This document shows positions 9,901-16,936 of a stretch of 47,805 nucleotides of DNA, in pieces. A program made the translations under genes and the position numbers. The first letter of the stretch is position 1. The number at the start of each line of letters is the position of its first letter. Under the pieces are notes generated by a model. The model was given only the letters and a program-made list of their open reading frames with translations. It had not been told where the DNA came from and made no database searches. Source of the stretch: JAICMB01 sp035295125 (GTDB lineage Bacteria; Acidobacteriota; Terriglobia; Bryobacterales; Bryobacteraceae); the NCBI GenBank assembly GCA_035295125.1, contig DATGJP010000076.1, positions 1 to 47,805 of the forward strand. The letters are read 5' to 3'.

Positions 9901-11574
9901 GCTTTCCACCCGCGCCGACCCGCCGTGCAGTCTTGCCAATTCCAGAACCAGGGCCAAACCGATGCCGGACCCCTCCTGTGAGCGCCCCCGGGTGCCTTCG
10001 ATCTGGTGAAAACGATCGAATACCCTACCGATCTCCGACTCCGGAATTCCAACCCCGGTATCGCGCACCGTGAGTTCCACGTTGTGCCCGGCCGGCATGA
10101 GCGACACTTGAATCTCACCTTCCAGCGTAAACTTGAACGCGTTCGAGAGAAGATTCAAAACGATCTTCTCCCACATTTCGCGATCTACGAAGACCGGCTC
10201 GGCGAGCGGCGGGCAATTGACGGTCAACCGCAGGTTCGCCCGTTGGGCAGCCGACTGGAACATGCTGGCGAGGTCGCATGTCAACGCCGCCAGATCAACT
10301 GCTTCATACCGTGCCTGGACGCGTCCCGCCTCGATACGCGAGAAATCGAGCAGGGTATTCACCAGTTTGAGTAGCCGCAAGCAGTTGCGATGCGCGACGG
10401 CCAGCTCGCTCCGGCACGCTTCCATCGAAATATCAGGATTGGTCAGAATATCGGTGAGCGGCGCGAGCATCAAGGTCAGCGGCGTGCGAAACTCATGGCT
10501 CACATTGCTGAAGAACGCCGTTTTCACGCGATCGAGCTCCGCCAACGCTTCAGCGCGCTTGCGCTCTTCCTCATAGGCACGCGCTTCCGCTATGGCGACA
10601 GCGATCTGGCTCGCGAGCAATTCGAAAAACGTTCGATAGCTCGAATCCAGCCGTTTTCGTGGATTGATTCCAGCCAGTACGAATCCCGCGGGTAGCGTTT
10701 GGCCAGGAATGATGAGAGGCAGGATAATCCCCGATTCGGCGCCGACCGGCCACGGACCTCCCGGAAGCGGGCCGATGCGCCGCGCAAGATCGGGAATCTC
10801 AAGAACCCGCGCCTGGTTCGCCGCTTCCGCAATTACGGAGGGAGCCGGCGCGTCGAACGAAATCTGCGCCGGCGCCACCGATGATCCCGGCTCGGTTCCG
10901 GTGACGCCCGCTAACCGCGCTGCCGCACGATCCTCATCGTAAAGATACAGCGCGGCAAAAGGAACGTCATGCGGGTTCTCGGAAAGCGTTGCAACCGCCG
11001 CGTGGCAAGCCGTCTCGGTGTCTTTCGCCACGGTGCGGCTGGCGAGATCCCTAAGCGTGCGCAGGCGCCGCTCGCCGATGACTCGGGCCGTGGTATCGAA
11101 CACGATGCAGATAACGCCGCCAACTGTGCCCGATTCCTCGGCAATGGGGCTGTAGGTGTACGTGTAATAGCCCTCTTCCAGGTAACCGTCGCGGTCGATG
11201 ACCAGCAAACCGTCCTCGACGGCTGTTGACTCTCCGCGATGGACCGTTTCCAGCAGGGGCCGGATAATGTCCCAAATCTCGGGCCAGCATTCGGCGCCGC
11301 GTTGGCCCATGGCCGCCGGATGCTTCTTGGTCCCAAGGATCGGGCGGTAGGCATCGTTGTAGAACTGCACGTGCTCCGGGCCCCAGAAAATGAATACGGC
11401 GGTCCGCTGCCTCAACAGGACACTCAGCGCGGTCTTTAGACTCTGCGGCCAGTACTCGACCGGGCCGACCGGAGTTTTCGACCAGTCGATCGTCCGCATC
11501 AACTCGCCCATCTCACCGCCCCCGTCGAAGAGACGAGCCGCGTTTTGGGTCGCGTTAATGACTTGAGACGACAT
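6877..11574 (-). CDS. Giant hybrid histidine kinase with two transmitter modules
   Basis: The protein has 1565 residues and no transmembrane segment. The order of domains is: PAS-like (about 25-165), GAF (180-330), HisKA with His360 (SHEFRTP), HATPase with DTGVGIP (505-511) and GSGIGL (535-540), receiver (642-760; Asp646/647, phospho-acceptor Asp689, Lys741), PAS (771-895), PAS (912-1031), GAF (1050-1206), PAS (1213-1336), HisKA with His1356 (SHDLQEP), and HATPase with DNGIGI (1500-1505) and GTGIGL (1528-1533). The second transmitter resembles phytochrome-type kinases that use Rcp1-like receivers, and such receivers flank this gene on both sides. The ATG at 11574 is chosen over a GTG at 11601 because GGAG lies six bases before it; it overlaps the upstream receiver gene by 20 nt. 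The PAS and GAF domains suggest cytosolic sensing of small molecules, light or redox, but no cofactor-binding cysteine is assigned. Confidence 0.95.
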   Translation of the reverse strand: MSSQVINATQNAARLFDGGGEMGELMRTIDWSKTPVGPVEYWPQSLKTALSVLLRQRTAVFIFWGPEHVQFYNDAYRPILGTKKHPAAMGQRGAECWPEIWDIIRPLLETVHRGESTAVEDGLLVIDRDGYLEEGYYTYTYSPIAEESGTVGGVICIVFDTTARVIGERRLRTLRDLASRTVAKDTETACHAAVATLSENPHDVPFAALYLYDEDRAAARLAGVTGTEPGSSVAPAQISFDAPAPSVIAEAANQARVLEIPDLARRIGPLPGGPWPVGAESGIILPLIIPGQTLPAGFVLAGINPRKRLDSSYRTFFELLASQIAVAIAEARAYEEERKRAEALAELDRVKTAFFSNVSHEFRTPLTLMLAPLTDILTNPDISMEACRSELAVAHRNCLRLLKLVNTLLDFSRIEAGRVQARYEAVDLAALTCDLASMFQSAAQRANLRLTVNCPPLAEPVFVDREMWEKIVLNLLSNAFKFTLEGEIQVSLMPAGHNVELTVRDTGVGIPESEIGRVFDRFHQIEGTRGRSQEGSGIGLALVLELARLHGGSARVESIYGEGSTFTVSIPSGTRHLPADRGAAASMQRSTALGAQPFVEETLRWLPDRPAPDSRAEQFARYQQLGGANIPTHSQAEQRARILLADDNSDMRDYLRRLLSDHYEVSIVADGAAALDAIRRDPPDLVLADVMMPRMDGFGLLQAIRNDPALSTLPVILLSARAGEESRLEGMQAGADDYMVKPFSARELLVRVSSRLEVAKLRKDATEAEFKNLRYLIEHAPAAVALLKGPEHVFEFANEGYLRVTGRSEEALVGKPIREALPEISDQGFIELLTGVYKTGEPYVASEVLAKLDRGGQGILEDRYFNLVYQPWKDTDGRTKGVFVHAVDISEQVMARRRLEESIIAGKEGETAMRLLGAIVDSSDDAIISKDLQGIITSWNKGAERLFGHTADETIGKSITILIPDERLSEESAILSRLRKGERVDHFETIRKRKDGSLLDISLTISPIRDSQGKVVGASKIARDITERKRSERAIQELNAQLTADLSAMARMQQLSTRLVQSGNFEGLLGEIVEAAIETTDADMGNIQLAESDRFRVVAQRGFEAAFLGFLNSSHEGMSACDAAFQRGERVIVEDITVDPMFRGSQTLDAMLEAGARAVQSTPLISRTGQVLGVFSTHYQHVHRPNERELRMLDVLARQAADLIERFRAEKALRQSEARFRELAEVGPQFIWVSDPGGSLKYVNQRWVDYSGLNLDVMEDAGWASMAIHPEERDELMKRWQHSLATAEPFEMEARLRRHDGVYRWFVIRSIAIKSQDGQILRWFGSSTDIDQQKQVERELRRVNKDLEQFAYTASHDLQEPLRSVKIYSQLLADRYGSRLDGQAFEFLEFLRGGASRMEMLIRDLLAYTQVTRLDEPVEGTDANIAIAEALANLKHAIDKSEAQITFTHLPSIRMHSTHLKQLFQNLISNAIKYRSPDRPPEIRVTAEERGRYWVFSVSDNGIGIEPQYKERIFGLFKRLHNGDEYSGTGIGLAICQRIVERYHGHIWVESELGRGSTFFFTFPL

Positions 11575-12025
11575 CACTATCTCCGGCCGAAGTCGAAACA
11601 CCGGGCTTTTGGTCGAGAAGAATTTTGCGGACGATTTGGCCGAGCTGCATGAATTCCGTTAAATCAGATGGTTTTCGAAAATAATACAGAGCGGCATGCT
11701 TTTGCGCTCGCTCGTGGTCCAGGGGCGAATCCGACGCGGTCATCACCACGACGGGCGTCTGCGCGTAACGCTCCGTTGAGCGAAGCCGCTTGAGAATGTC
11801 CTCCCCGTCATGTTTAGGGAGGTGCATATCGAGAAGGACCAAGTCGAGGGGAGGCTCACGCCGGTCGTCGTCGAGATTTTCAAGATACGCGATCGCCTTA
11901 GCCCCATCCCTGACAACGTGCAACGCATATTCGAAGTGCTGTTCTTCTAAAGCGGAGCGGACCAGTTCAACGTCCGGAGCGTAGTCTTCCGCTAAAAGGA
12001 TTTCAAAGGCACGGGTCTGAGTCAC
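11555..12025 (-). CDS. Single-domain response regulator (Rcp1-like receiver)
   Basis: This 156-residue receiver is the first gene of the minus-strand signalling run. Acidic pocket residues are Glu13 and Asp14 (LLAED), the phospho-acceptor is Asp66 in LLDMHLP, and the switch residues are Thr96 and Lys118 (YYFRKPS). There is no DNA-binding or enzymatic output. It is clearly related to the second receiver of the cluster, including the YFRK and EFMxLG stretches. I place the start at a GTG at 12025, with GGGAG eight bases upstream, because it leaves the usual short lead before the receiver. A GTG at 12067 in the same frame lacks a ribosome binding site. The coding end overlaps the hybrid kinase start by 20 nt. 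About 167 nt separate it from the divergent PilZ gene, where the operon promoter should lie. Confidence 0.9.
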   Translation of the reverse strand: MTQTRAFEILLAEDYAPDVELVRSALEEQHFEYALHVVRDGAKAIAYLENLDDDRREPPLDLVLLDMHLPKHDGEDILKRLRSTERYAQTPVVVMTASDSPLDHERAQKHAALYYFRKPSDLTEFMQLGQIVRKILLDQKPGVSTSAGDSDVVSSH

Positions 12026-12192
12026 GAGCCTCGCTCCCGGGAGTGTGTCATGAAGAAATGCCCCCACTCTACTCTACAGACTACAGATTAGCGGTTTTCG
12101 TGACCTGATTCACAAGGGACGAACCGGGAAGGTGCAAATAGGGCTTTCGCGAGCGCCCTGATGTTGCTAACCTACCAATAACAAAGGACAAC

Positions 12193-13278
12193 ATGGCGGA
12201 ACGCCGGATCGAGCGCAGGACCAGTGTAGTCATCAAGGCGGAATTGCGTATGCCCGGCGCCGACGGCCAAATCCAGTCGACCCCCGTCCTCATCGAAGAC
12301 CGATCCGTTTCCGGAGTTGGAGTGCGCATGCAGGACCCGCTTCCGCTGGGGACGAAAGCAAAAGTGATCAGCTCCAACGCGGAGTTTTCGGGCATAGTCA
12401 TGCGCTGCGTGCCGGTAGAGAGCGGCTACCTCATAGGTATGAGAGGCGAGTGGCGTTTGCCTGCCGCCCCCAAGGATTCGGGGGTTCGACCCATTTGGGA
12501 CCTTTCCGGGCGTCGGCGGCTTCCCGCCGCGCAACGGCCCGCCGAAAAAGTGCGTGCCGCCCGCCTGAAGAATCAGCATAAACGCTTCTCCGATCCCACG
12601 GTCCGCATGCAGTTCATGCTCGAGACTGCGGCACACATCTCCGAAGGCCAAATTGAGCTCGAAGGTTGGCGAACCGCGGAACAGTTTCAGGACTGCAAGG
12701 TTCGGGTTCCCGAAATGAAGCCTCATCGAGAGAAAGGCGATAAGGATTATATATGGCGCGAGCTGGAAAAAACGAACCCCTTTTCGCTCGCTCCCAACGC
12801 AGTTTTCACGCTGCGGTTCCCACATCGGCCCGAGGGTCGCCAGGTTTTTCATTTCTGCTATGAAGCGGACCCTGGGTTGCGGCCCCTATCGGAAGTGCTG
12901 CAAAGGTTGCGCGCCTATTACCACCTCATCGAGCGGCAGCGCGCACACGCCGAGATGTTCGGTGTCGACCCGATCGACGCAGTATTAGTCGAAACCAATG
13001 GGGAACAGCGCGCCCGCCGGCTGATGGAGATGGTGGAGAGCACAGCTCTGTCGGGTTCCGGCGAAAAGGCGACTATTTTCCAGTTCACAATTTCCCCGCT
13101 TTTCACCGTTGTAGTCGACGCCGGCTCGGACCAGAAGCTTTCGGCATGCCTGGTCCGGCCGGAGATGATCCTTGAACCCCTATGGGCGGCCCCCGATTTC
13201 ACGATGCACGCTTTGGGCGGGTACTGGCAGGAGGATGTCTCTACTTCCGAGGCAACAGCATCATCCGGTCCTGAGTAG
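12193..13278 (+). CDS. PilZ-domain protein with replication-relaxation-like C-terminal domain
   Basis: The 361-residue protein starts with a PilZ domain (about 1-88): an Arg-rich ERRIERR lead (RxxxR, Arg4/Arg8 or Arg5/Arg9) and DRSVSG at 36-41, the two elements that bind cyclic di-GMP. After a basic linker (about 95-130), the C-terminal part (about 131-350) resembles, by my reading, the replication-relaxation family: an EGWR segment near 157-160, APNAVFTLRFP at 200-210, YEADPG at 223-228 followed by a helix with LQRLRAYYHL, and DAVLVETNGEQRARRL. Such proteins are usually found on plasmids and conjugative elements and have a nuclease-like fold core. This fusion would place a possible DNA-associated module under second-messenger control. 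The ATG has AAAGGA at 12183-12188. Its last 38 nt overlap the convergent acylase gene. The PilZ call is firm; the C-terminal call is tentative. Confidence 0.88.
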   Translation: MAERRIERRTSVVIKAELRMPGADGQIQSTPVLIEDRSVSGVGVRMQDPLPLGTKAKVISSNAEFSGIVMRCVPVESGYLIGMRGEWRLPAAPKDSGVRPIWDLSGRRRLPAAQRPAEKVRAARLKNQHKRFSDPTVRMQFMLETAAHISEGQIELEGWRTAEQFQDCKVRVPEMKPHREKGDKDYIWRELEKTNPFSLAPNAVFTLRFPHRPEGRQVFHFCYEADPGLRPLSEVLQRLRAYYHLIERQRAHAEMFGVDPIDAVLVETNGEQRARRLMEMVESTALSGSGEKATIFQFTISPLFTVVVDAGSDQKLSACLVRPEMILEPLWAAPDFTMHALGGYWQEDVSTSEATASSGPE

Positions 13279-15442
13279 CGGCTTCCACTGCCTTCCGCGA
13301 GTAGGGAAGGGCATGATATTGGCCGTACAGCCAATCCTGAATCAAATCGTCATAATGTTTGCTGGCGGGGTCGCCTGACTCTCCAGGCACATTGGTCATC
13401 ACGGATGCATCCCAGTTGCTGACGTCGATGATTTCGCGATATGAAGCACCGGCAGTCTGCCGGAAATTGGGTCCGCTGGTGGCGTTCACCGTAAACGCAT
13501 CGCCGGGGCGGGCAAAAGGACCACGATTGAGTTCCTTGCGGTTCAAGGGGTGATGAAAGAACACCTTGTGAAGGTCGCCCCAGGTCTGGAGCGGAGGCTG
13601 ATTCGCAATCGGGGCCGCAATTTCGGCTTTCGCCGCAGCGAGCGCGTCCTCGATAGCCTTGGGATTGGGATGCTCCTCGAGCTCGCTGAGCGTGCGCTGC
13701 AGGCTGACTCGAGCGCCCAATTCGGCGCCGAAAACGGCACGGGGCAGCTTGGATGTCCAAACCTCGTAAAGCAGGGCTTTGTCCGAATCGACGCGCAATT
13801 CGCCGTTCCAACCCGCGAGAGGAGACTCCGGGCCCAGCAACTGCATGAAGCGCCGCGCATTGAGCGACATCACGTCCTGTTGCATCTTCTCAAACGCTTC
13901 AATGTTGAATTTGCGGCCCTCTCCCAGCATCTCCTCAATGCGGTGGTAGCGATCGGGAGTTGCCCACTCGTAAGAGAGCTGCTTGTCGTAACCTTTGGGC
14001 AAAATGTTGTGATTCGCCGTCGCGACGTGATGGTTCGCGGGATTGTAGGCCTGCGGCAGATCATTTGAAGACAGGAATCCGCTCCATTCGTACTCGCCGG
14101 TGTCGCCGGGAACCGGGAACATGCCGGACCAGTTCTTGCGGATCGGCGCGAGACCCCCTGCAATCCAACCGATGTTGCCGGCGCGGTCGGCATAGACGAT
14201 GTTCTCGGTGGGCACTTTGTAATTCGCCATCGCGTTCTTGAACTCGTTCCAGTTGTGCGCCCGGATCAGCGACAGCGCCGAGAGATAGCCTGCCGTACCA
14301 GGCTCGGAGGATACCGACTTCAGCGCATAGGCGCGGTGCTGCGGCCGGTCTTCATAGAGCACCGGTCCGTGAATCGTATAGTGCAATTCCACGTGCTGCG
14401 GGTCGGCGCCCTTGACGGGAATCTCCTGCTGTTCGATCTCCATCTTCTTCCACTCGCCGCGATAGAAATACTGTGTCGGATCGTCGGGATTAAGCTTCTC
14501 GACATACAGATCCTGCTGGTCTGTGCCGACGATGGTAAATCCGAACGCGATCTCTTCGTTGTGGCCAAGCGCGACGCCCGGAAGGGCCGGTTCGCCGGCT
14601 CCGATGACATCCCACCCGGGTGCAACCAGGTGCACCGTCTTACGGAGTGAAGGAAGTTGAACAGGACGGTGCGGATCGTTGGCGAGCAGAGGCTTTCCGG
14701 TCGCCGACATGGTGCCATCCACGACCCAGTCGTTGCTGCCTTGTTCGGGAAATTGCACAGTGCCGAGCGCGGCGGTGTAGTCGTGAAGTATGGCCGGCTT
14801 AATCGCCGCGAGGTCCAGGTCCTTCGCCGGATCCAACTGCCGGAACGGATCGGGCGGCATGTATTTTTGCACCGTATCGAGCCCGAACTTCACGACATCC
14901 TGGGCGCGCTGCACCTCGCTCGTCACGTTTCGCATCATCGAAATTCCGGCGATCCGCGCCGTGACATCTTCGGGTACCCAGAAGCCGGGATCGTAACCGG
15001 CGGCGGCGAATTCCGGATTGCGCTTGCCGCCCAGCGTACGAATGTAGGCGTTGATGCCGTTGGTAAACGCCGTCGCAATCTGCTTGGTGTCCGGCGAATA
15101 GCTGCTCCACTCCTTATTCCAATCGCCGCGATATCGCAATAACCGGGCAATACGATCGCGGGGGATCGCCGATGGGCCGAGCACTTCGGCAAGTTTTCCG
15201 GTTCCCGTGCGCCGCCAGAGGTCCAGTTGAAAAAGGCGGTCGCGCGCGGTGATCCAGCCTTGCGCGAAGAACAGATCCTCGGTGTTCTTCGCATAAATGT
15301 GCGGCACGCCCCAACGGTCGGTGAGAATCTCAACGGGCTGATGCAGTGTGGGGTATTCTGGGGCGCTGGCTCCAGAGGTGAGAAGAACGATACCGGCCAC
15401 GCCAAGCGAAAGACCGGTCAGAGCACGTAAAAAGTTAGCCAT
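13241..15442 (-). CDS. Penicillin acylase family (peptidase S45) N-terminal nucleophile hydrolase
   Basis: The 733-residue precursor carries a signal peptide (about 1-26, ending TSGASA), placing it in the periplasm. The acylase alpha-chain motif DRWGVPHIYAKNTEDLFFAQG is at 42-62. The beta-chain start is in EQGSNDWVV, where Ser236 should become the N-terminal nucleophile after autocatalytic cleavage. Downstream PLLANDPH (251-258) is the conserved calcium and oxyanion region. Relatives hydrolyse beta-lactams, acyl-homoserine lactones or other amides, and substrate cannot be assigned from sequence. The ATG has GAGGCG about five bases upstream. The divergent phosphatase gene begins 112 nt away. 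The 3' end overlaps the PilZ gene by 38 nt in antisense, so the last 12 residues of each protein share DNA. Confidence 0.95.
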   Translation of the reverse strand: MANFLRALTGLSLGVAGIVLLTSGASAPEYPTLHQPVEILTDRWGVPHIYAKNTEDLFFAQGWITARDRLFQLDLWRRTGTGKLAEVLGPSAIPRDRIARLLRYRGDWNKEWSSYSPDTKQIATAFTNGINAYIRTLGGKRNPEFAAAGYDPGFWVPEDVTARIAGISMMRNVTSEVQRAQDVVKFGLDTVQKYMPPDPFRQLDPAKDLDLAAIKPAILHDYTAALGTVQFPEQGSNDWVVDGTMSATGKPLLANDPHRPVQLPSLRKTVHLVAPGWDVIGAGEPALPGVALGHNEEIAFGFTIVGTDQQDLYVEKLNPDDPTQYFYRGEWKKMEIEQQEIPVKGADPQHVELHYTIHGPVLYEDRPQHRAYALKSVSSEPGTAGYLSALSLIRAHNWNEFKNAMANYKVPTENIVYADRAGNIGWIAGGLAPIRKNWSGMFPVPGDTGEYEWSGFLSSNDLPQAYNPANHHVATANHNILPKGYDKQLSYEWATPDRYHRIEEMLGEGRKFNIEAFEKMQQDVMSLNARRFMQLLGPESPLAGWNGELRVDSDKALLYEVWTSKLPRAVFGAELGARVSLQRTLSELEEHPNPKAIEDALAAAKAEIAAPIANQPPLQTWGDLHKVFFHHPLNRKELNRGPFARPGDAFTVNATSGPNFRQTAGASYREIIDVSNWDASVMTNVPGESGDPASKHYDDLIQDWLYGQYHALPYSRKAVEAATQDRMMLLPRK

Positions 15443-15554
15443 TGTACGCCTCGAATCCAGACAATCCTATCCCATTTTCGGACACATGTAGTCCAGGCTG
15501 TCCGCAAGCTGAATAGGATACTATGGCAATGCGCGTGCCAACGATAGTTATTAA

Positions 15555-16724
15555 ATGCCGTGCACTATGGAACAACCTTCCACAGCCACAAAACAAGAGG
15601 TGCGCGGCTTGCGCATACTGGTCGGTGATGACCAACTCGATGTTCTGGAAGCGATGCGTTTGCTCCTGAAAGGGGCGGGTCATCGCGCGGTCACAGTCGA
15701 TTCTCCTAATGCGCTGCTAGCCGCGGCGCGCGCCGAAAACTTCGATCTGATCCTCATGGATCTCAACTACGCACGCGATACCACGTCGGGTCAGGAAGGC
15801 CTCGATCTGCTGGCCAACCTGCAGGCGCAGCACAATGCTGCTCCCATTGTCGTGATGACGGCGTGGGGCAGTATCGACCTGGCTGTCGAGGCCATGCGGC
15901 GTGGCGCTGTCGATTTTGTGCAGAAGCCCTGGGACAACGCGCGGCTGCTGGCGACTATCGACAAGCAGGTCGGGAATGTTCGCCAGGCCCGGACGGAGTT
16001 GGAGATTGCGCGGAATGTGCAGCAGAAGCTGTTTCCGCGTTCGTCCCCGTCGCTTCACGGTATCTTTTATGCCGGCCGCTGTGCTCCCGCGCGAGACATC
16101 AGTGGCGATTACTACGACTTTATCGACCTGGGCGGTTCCGGGCTTGGTTTTGTGGTCGCCGATGTCTCCGGTAAGGGTATTCCCGCTGCTCTTCTGATGG
16201 CGAATCTTCAGGGTTGCCTGCGCAGCCAGTTGGAGCGCGAGCACAGCGATCCCGCCGACATGCTTCGCTCGGTGAACCGACTGCTGCACGACTCAACGGC
16301 GCCAGAACACTTCGCGACACTTTTCTTCGGCGAATACAACAACGATACGCATCGCGTACGATACGTCAACTGCGGACATCTGCCTCCGATGCTGCTGCGC
16401 GCTGGTGGTGATGTGGAACTGCTGGAGCCGACCGCGACCGTCCTGGGCGCATTTGCGGTGTGGAGGTGCGAGGTAGGCGAAGTGACCTTCGCGCCCGGCG
16501 ACTTGCTGGTGCTCTATTCGGATGGAATCACGGAGGCCGGCATCGAGAGCGGGCAGGAATTTGGCGAAGCCCGTCTCATGTCCATCCTGAAACAGGCCCG
16601 CTCCGACGAACCGGAAAGAATCATCGACAAGGTGATGTCGGCAGTACGTGAGTATGGCCCAGGCGTGCAGGGCGACGATATGACTGTGGTGGTAGTGGTG
16701 CGCCAGCCTGTCGCCGCTTCCTAA
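15555..16724 (+). CDS. Receiver-PP2C (RsbU/SpoIIE-type) response regulator phosphatase
   Basis: This is a 389-residue fusion. The receiver at about 18-138 has Asp25 and Asp26, phospho-acceptor Asp69 (LMDLNY), Thr102 and Lys124 (FVQKPW). A short helical linker (140-160) contains the ARNVQQKLFP motif that precedes many SpoIIE domains. The PP2C-type phosphatase follows, with metal-binding GDYYDF (184-189), DVSGKGIPAALLMA (203-216), the NCGHLPP loop, SDGITEA and the terminal GDDMTVVVV. Such proteins dephosphorylate anti-anti-sigma factors in partner-switching cascades; no STAS-domain or RsbW-like gene is nearby. A second ATG at 15567 is possible; neither start has a clear ribosome binding site. 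Confidence 0.94.
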   Translation: MPCTMEQPSTATKQEVRGLRILVGDDQLDVLEAMRLLLKGAGHRAVTVDSPNALLAAARAENFDLILMDLNYARDTTSGQEGLDLLANLQAQHNAAPIVVMTAWGSIDLAVEAMRRGAVDFVQKPWDNARLLATIDKQVGNVRQARTELEIARNVQQKLFPRSSPSLHGIFYAGRCAPARDISGDYYDFIDLGGSGLGFVVADVSGKGIPAALLMANLQGCLRSQLEREHSDPADMLRSVNRLLHDSTAPEHFATLFFGEYNNDTHRVRYVNCGHLPPMLLRAGGDVELLEPTATVLGAFAVWRCEVGEVTFAPGDLLVLYSDGITEAGIESGQEFGEARLMSILKQARSDEPERIIDKVMSAVREYGPGVQGDDMTVVVVVRQPVAAS

Positions 16725-16754
16725 CGTCCGGATTGAGGGACTTCACCGAGAAAG

Positions 16755-16829
16755 GACAGGCGAAACCGCCTCTCCCACCAAGCTGCCTCGCCGTAACCCA
16801 ACGGGTGGCGCAGGCGGTTTCGCCTGTGC
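16755..16829. repeat. Inverted pair of palindromic repeats, left side of catabolic operon
   Basis: A 16-bp sequence ACAGGCGAAACCGCCT at 16756-16771 is repeated exactly as its reverse complement at 16812-16827, 40 bp further on. The right copy sits in a 22-bp imperfect palindrome at 16808-16829 (nine-pair stem, GTTT loop). Those 22 bp recur identically at 22506-22527 after the catabolic operon. The placement between two same-strand genes also allows a role as a transcription terminator for the phosphatase gene. Confidence 0.85.
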
Positions 16830-16870
16830 ATCCTTCCGCAATGTCGAATACTCGCAAGCGCGAAGGATCT

Positions 16871-16907
16871 GAAGCGGTGTAATACCGCTATGTTGCTTCA
16901 CCCTTCC
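16871..16907. repeat. Nested hairpin plus repeat tail upstream of esterase gene
   Basis: AGCGGT (16873-16878) and ACCGCT (16884-16889) form a perfect stem around a five-base loop. GAAGC at 16871-16875 can alternatively pair with GCTTC at 16895-16899. The segment GCTTCACCCTTCC at 16895-16907 recurs exactly at 22565-22577, where it closes the right-hand repeat. It may be part of the same repeat element or a regulatory hairpin in the esterase leader. Confidence 0.6.
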
Positions 16908-16936
16908 CCAACTCATGCTATTGAACATAAGAGACA

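Noticed and set aside
12026..12067. Extension of the first receiver to a GTG at 12067
   Set aside because: No ribosome binding site there; the GTG at 12025 has GGGAG and gives a standard receiver start.
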